Shown here one piece after another: positions 59,810-64,000 of a DNA stretch of 64,000 nt. Where the stretch lies: positions 62,001 to 126,000 of the forward strand of contig NZ_NQMN01000001.1 of NCBI RefSeq assembly GCF_002272945.1, read 5' to 3'. Source of the stretch: Mycoplasmopsis agassizii. Lineage in GTDB: Bacteria > Bacillota_I > Bacilli_A > Mycoplasmatales > Metamycoplasmataceae. Each line of letters starts with the position of its first letter. The first letter of the stretch is position 1. A model generated the notes under the pieces. That model had not been told where the DNA came from and did no database searches. It saw only the letters and a program-made list of their open reading frames with translations. A program made the position numbers and the translations under genes.

Positions 59810-60535
59810 TTGTTCGAAATATTTAAAAAACTTATTAATAATAAAAACTATGAAAAAAATCAAACTGATTTAAATAAAGAAATTAGTCTTGAAAATTGAA
59901 AAATCAATTTTCAAGATGGTGAAATTGAAAGTATCTTTTTTAATAATGAAAAAGTTTTTTCTAATATAAAACTGCTTGCTACTTTAGATCCTAAAGTTGC
60001 TGCACATTACACTTTAGAATATATGCAAGATTATTTTTTCATGAGTGAAATTTTAAAAATCAATGATTATCAAATTAGATGAAGTAAAAATATTTGTGAA
60101 GTCGATTTTAAATTTAAAAAAGAAGAAACTAATAATTTAATTATTGCTAAATTAAAATTTGAAGTTATTAAGAATAAATTAAGATTATCAATTAATATGA
60201 ATTGTAGTTTTACGCAATTTTTAGTTGTTCATCCAATTATTGAAATTGAAGAAAATATTAAAGAAATAAAACTAGATCAAGCGTTTTTTACAAAAGAAAA
60301 TTTTGCAAGAATTAATTATGATTTTTCTTCAGATGTTTCTAAAGCTGAGTTTTTAAAAGATGATGAGCAAACAGTTTTAGTTGAAAGTTCTTTTGCGAAT
60401 TTTACTTATTTAAATAATCATTTAATTATGAAACCATTATTAACTGGTTCTGCAAAAGAATTTAAAAGACATTGACAATGCAAAGCAAATGCAATCAATG
60501 AAAATATTTTAATGATAGAATTAAAAAATAAATAA
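59810..60535 (+). CDS. Soluble protein, unknown function
   Basis: Not recognised. The 241-residue protein, rich in Lys/Asn/Glu with alternating strands in the second half, lacks signal or membrane segments. TTG 59810 with AGGTGAG a few bases upstream is the only plausible start in frame before the body; the next ATGs (60029, 60050) lie well inside. TGA codons at 59899, 60080 and 60473 are Trp. It is a single-gene unit with its own terminator. Confidence 0.7.
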
Positions 60536-60556
60536 TATCTATTTTTGAATGAATAT

Positions 60557-60576
60557 GCCCTAAAAAGGGCTTTTTT
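60557..60576 (+). terminator. Terminator of the unknown gene
   Basis: GCCC and GGGC pair around a 6-base loop, followed by six T. The stem is short. Confidence 0.7.
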
Positions 60577-60648
60577 CGTAAATAAATTAGTTAGAAAAAA
60601 AGTCAATAATTCTTTAATAACTGCTAACAATATTTTTAAATTTAAATA

Positions 60649-60654
60649 TATAAT
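60649..60654 (+). promoter_or_regulatory. pyrG: Possible -10 box of pyrG
   Basis: TATAAT 45 bases before the pyrG ATG within a very AT-rich leader. No -35 seen. No GGG-C start for CTP-sensing attenuation as in Bacillus pyrG was found. Confidence 0.4.
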
Positions 60655-60698
60655 ATTAATTTATATTTTAAATTTGATCAATTAGAAAATGAGGAGCA

Positions 60699-62327
60699 AT
60701 GGATAAAAAAACACGTTATATTTTTGTTACAGGTGGAGTAATTTCTGGGCTAGGTAAGGGAATTTCTGCTGCAAGTATTGGTAATATTTTAAAGGCTAGA
60801 GGTTTTTCAATTTTTGTTTTAAAACTAGACCCTTATTTAAATATCGATCCAGGAGTAATGTCACCTTATGAACATGGTGAAGTTTACGTTACTAAAGATG
60901 GAGGTGAAACTGACCTTGATTTAGGTCACTATGAACGCTTCATAGATGTTGAACTAACTAAAGATAGTAACTGAACAAGTGGTCGTATTTATAAGCGCTT
61001 ATTTGAAAAAGAACGTAACGGTGATTACAAAGGTAAAACCGTGCAGGTGATTCCCCACTTAACTGATGAAATTACAAAAATCATTCACGAAACAGCCGAT
61101 AAATATCAACCTGATTTTATGATTATTGAAGTAGGTGGAACAATCGGTGATATTGAAAGCGATCCTTTTATTGAAGCAATTTCAAAAATGAAATTTAATC
61201 ATTATGAAGATGTTTTTCTAGCAATGGTAACTTACATTCCATACCTATCTTCTTCAAATGAATTTAAATCTAAACCTACCCAAGTTTCACTATTAAATTT
61301 ACGTTCACGTAATTTAAGTCCCAACCTAGTTTTACTAAGAAATGAAAGATTAGTGCCACACGATATCATGCTAAAAATTGCAAGCAAAACTAATTTACAT
61401 CTAGACGAAATTATTGCAATTCCTGATTTAGAAAACATTTATTTTGCACCCCAATATTTTGAAAGAACTCGTGTTGCAGATGTAATTTTAAAGTACTTTA
61501 AAATTGAACCTATTAAAGCAGATTTTAGTGAATGAGAAAATTTAATTGATTTAATTAAAGCTAAAAAAACTCATCAAATTCATTTAGTTATGATCGGTAA
61601 ATATGTTGAATTTCATGATGCTTATAAATCAATTATTGAAGCCTTAAAAATTGCTTCATATCATACTGATGTGGAACTAAAATTAACATGAAAAGACTCT
61701 AGTCGTATCAATGATGATAACAAGCGATTACTAAAAGCTTTTTATGATGGAGTCGTAATTTTACCAGGTTTTGGTAGACGCGGTTTTGAAGGAAAAGTGA
61801 CAACTGCACTTTATACTAGAGAAATTAAAATGCCTACTTTAGGAATTTGTTTAGGGATGCAAGCAATGTCAGTTGCACAAGCTAGATTAAAAGGTTATAA
61901 GAATGCAACTAGTGCCGAATTTGCAACTCGTGGTGCTGATGAAGTTTTTGTTTTAAATATTTTAGAAGGTAAAGACAAAGAAAAAAATCTAGGTGGTACT
62001 TTAAGATTAGGTAATTACGATGTTAAATTACTTGAAGGATCACTTGCTCATAAGGCTTATGAAAAAGATTTAATTACTGAAAGACATCGCCATCGTTACG
62101 AAATTACTGAAGAATTTAAAGAAATCTTACAAGATGATGAATTTGTTTTTAGTGGTATAAATCCTGAAACAAATTTAGCAGAAATTGCTGAAGTAAAAAA
62201 TCATCCTTTCTATTTAGGAACTCAATATCATCCTGAATTTACCAATCGTCCTTTAAAAGGACATTCCTTATTTATGGAATTTTTAAAAGCAATTATTAGA
62301 GAAAAAGAGAAAGAAGAAAATAATTAA
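60699..62327 (+). CDS. pyrG: CTP synthase
   Basis: Converts UTP to CTP with glutamine and ATP. The synthase domain starts [20 protein letters not shown], with [20 protein letters not shown] and [13 protein letters not shown]. The class I glutamine amidotransferase domain has [24 protein letters not shown] (catalytic Cys) and LGTQYHPEF (His, Glu). The 542-residue length is normal. GAGGAG lies eight bases before ATG 60699. TGA codons (60972, 61533, 61689) are Trp. ileS follows after two bases. Confidence 0.97.
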
Positions 62328-62329
62328 AT

Positions 62330-64000
62330 ATGTCAAAAGATTATAAAGAAACGCTTAATATTCCTGACACGCAATTTTCAATGCGTGCTAATTTAAGTGC
62401 TAAAGAAGCCGATTTTAGGGCTAAATGGTTAGAAACTAAATTATATAAAAAGGTCTTAGAAAAAAATAAATCTAAAAAACCTTACATCTTACATGATGGT
62501 CCTCCTTATGCAAATGGAGATTTACATATAGGTCATGCTTTAAATAAAATTTTAAAAGATTTTATTGTCCGTTATAAAAACATGTCAGGTTTTTATTCTC
62601 CTTATATTCCTGGATGAGATATGCATGGTTTACCAATTGAACATAAAATGCTAACTGAAATGAATATTAAACATACTGAAATTGATGTTGTAAGTTTAAG
62701 AAAAAAAGCAGCAGCTTATGCTGAAGGACAATTACTAAATCAAAAAGAGCAATTTCAAAAATTACAACTGCTTAGTGATTTTGAAGAAGTTTATAAAACT
62801 TTAGATCCTAAATTTGAAGCACAACAACTTAGACTTTTTAAAAAGATGTATTTAAAAAATCTAGTTTACAAAGGATTAAAACCGGTTTATTGATCACCTT
62901 CATCTTTATCTGCTTTAGCAGATGCTGAAGTTGAATATGCTGAAAAAAGATCACCTTCTATTTATGTTGCTTTTGAACTAGATAGTGAAAATGAATTATT
63001 AAATAAGGGAGACTATTTAGTAATTTGAACAACTACTCCTTGAACTTTAGTTGCTAATGCAGGTGTTGCTTTTAATAGTGAAGTTGATTATGTAAAGTTA
63101 ACTTATGATAATAAAAACTATGTTGTGGCATCTGTTTTAGTTGACGAAATTTTAAAAATTTTTAAGTGAGAAAATGTCGAAATTTCTGCTCCATTTAAGG
63201 GTACTAAATTAAAAGGTTTAACTTATAAACATCCTTTAAATGAAGAGATTAAAACTAAGGTTGTTGCAGGTCATCATGTTGAAACTACAACAGGAACTGG
63301 ACTAGTTCACATGGCTCCATTTTTTGGAGAAGATGACTTCATCATTGGTAAAGAAAATAAATTAGTTGAGATCATGCACGTTGCTGATGATGGTACTTTT
63401 AATGAATATGCAAACGAATTTAAAGGTCTATTTTATGAAGATGCAAATAAAGTAATTTCGCAAAAACTGAAAGACAAAAACCAACTACTTTATTTTGAAA
63501 TTATTAAACATCAATACCCACATGATTGAAGAACACATAAACCAATTATTTATCGTGGAACACCACAATGATTTGTTGATATTGAAAAAATCAAACAAGG
63601 TATTTTAGGTGTTTTAGAATTTGTAAAAGGTTATCCTTATTGAGTTGTTAAAAGACTTAGTGAAATGATTGCAAAACGTGGACCTTGAACAATTTCGAGA
63701 CAACGTTCTTGAGGTGTACCAATTATTATTTTTTATGATCAAAACGATAACGTAGTTAACAATGAAGAAATTTTTGACTATGTCATTGACTTAGTTGAAA
63801 AACACGGTTCAGATATTTGATATGAAAAAACAACTGATGAATTACTACCTGAAAAATATCGTAATTTAGGTTACAAACGAGAAAAATCAATCATGGATGT
63901 TTGATTTGATTCAGGTTCAACAAGTATTGGTGTAGATGTTGATGGTAAAGTTGAACATGAAGGACAAGAACCTTTTGATTTATATCTAGAAGGTACTGAC
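62330..64000 (+). CDS. ileS: Isoleucyl-tRNA synthetase, 5' part (runs off the window)
   Basis: Class I synthetase for tRNA-Ile; 557 of about 890 residues are visible. [20 protein letters not shown] contains the HIGH motif; [12 protein letters not shown] has Met where most have Thr. The editing domain ([34 protein letters not shown]) and WGVPIIIF/MDVWFDSGSTS are present. The KMSKS loop and C-terminus lie beyond the edge. It starts two bases after pyrG without a clear ribosome binding site, so coupled translation is likely. Trp is mostly TGA; no T-box leader. Confidence 0.97.

Overview
This window is a piece of the chromosome of a wall-less bacterium (Mollicutes, genus Mycoplasma in the broad sense, most likely the Hominis group). 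The DNA is strongly AT-rich. Almost every long gene carries in-frame TGA codons at positions where the family has tryptophan (LepA, PlsY, FtsY-type neighbours, TpiA, MetG, IleS), so TGA is read as Trp (translation table 4) and apparent breaks at TGA are not real stops. Genes are packed tightly, often overlapping by 1-30 bases, with AAGGAG-type ribosome binding sites. No stretch above 300 bases lacks a gene, and I saw no tRNA, rRNA, CRISPR array, transposase or integrase.

Layout. 1-5.9 kb (+): lepA, an ECF-type membrane protein, and lon behind a CIRCE heat-shock operator. 6-12.1 kb (-): one tight operon reading comEA-like, comEC, holA, a degenerate GH13 (alpha-amylase fold) protein, pncB, plsY. 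12.1-13.7 kb (+): RNase P RNA (rnpB), a small membrane protein, pgsA. 13.7-15.9 kb (-): tmcAL and a coiled-coil protein carrying a HEPN-like RNxxxH motif. 15.9-16.7 kb (+): fpg. 16.7-24.8 kb (-): a compact operon that looks like a stripped-down type IV secretion apparatus (VirB2-like, VirB6-like, VirB3-VirB4 fusion, a 1261-residue anchored surface protein, a small soluble protein). 24.9-26.2 kb (-): ffh. 26.4-31.1 kb (+): phosphate uptake pstS, fused pstCA, pstB, phoU. 31.1-41.2 kb (+): a seven-gene F1-like ATPase cluster with alpha-, beta- and gamma-like subunits, a polytopic membrane protein and a 1010-residue surface-anchored protein. 41.2-55.1 kb (+): housekeeping genes glyQS, dnaG, rpoD, a Nif3-like gene, dut, tpiA, gpmI, trmN6-like, metG, rpmG, pepP, efp, an Asp23-like gene. 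55.3-58.7 kb (+): subtilisin-like protease plus lipoprotein. 58.8-59.7 kb (-): ROK sugar kinase. 59.8-64 kb (+): an unknown gene, pyrG, and the 5' part of ileS, which runs off the window.

How it works together. Most of the window is core information processing, phospholipid synthesis (pgsA, plsY), glycolysis (tpiA, gpmI) and nucleotide metabolism (pyrG, dut, pncB). The accessory interest lies in three membrane or surface systems: the T4SS-like operon with no visible relaxase or coupling protein, the F1-like ATPase cluster (a known mollicute oddity whose role is still poorly understood outside gliding species), and the protease/lipoprotein pair. All functional assignments come from reading motifs by eye; no database search or structure prediction was run.
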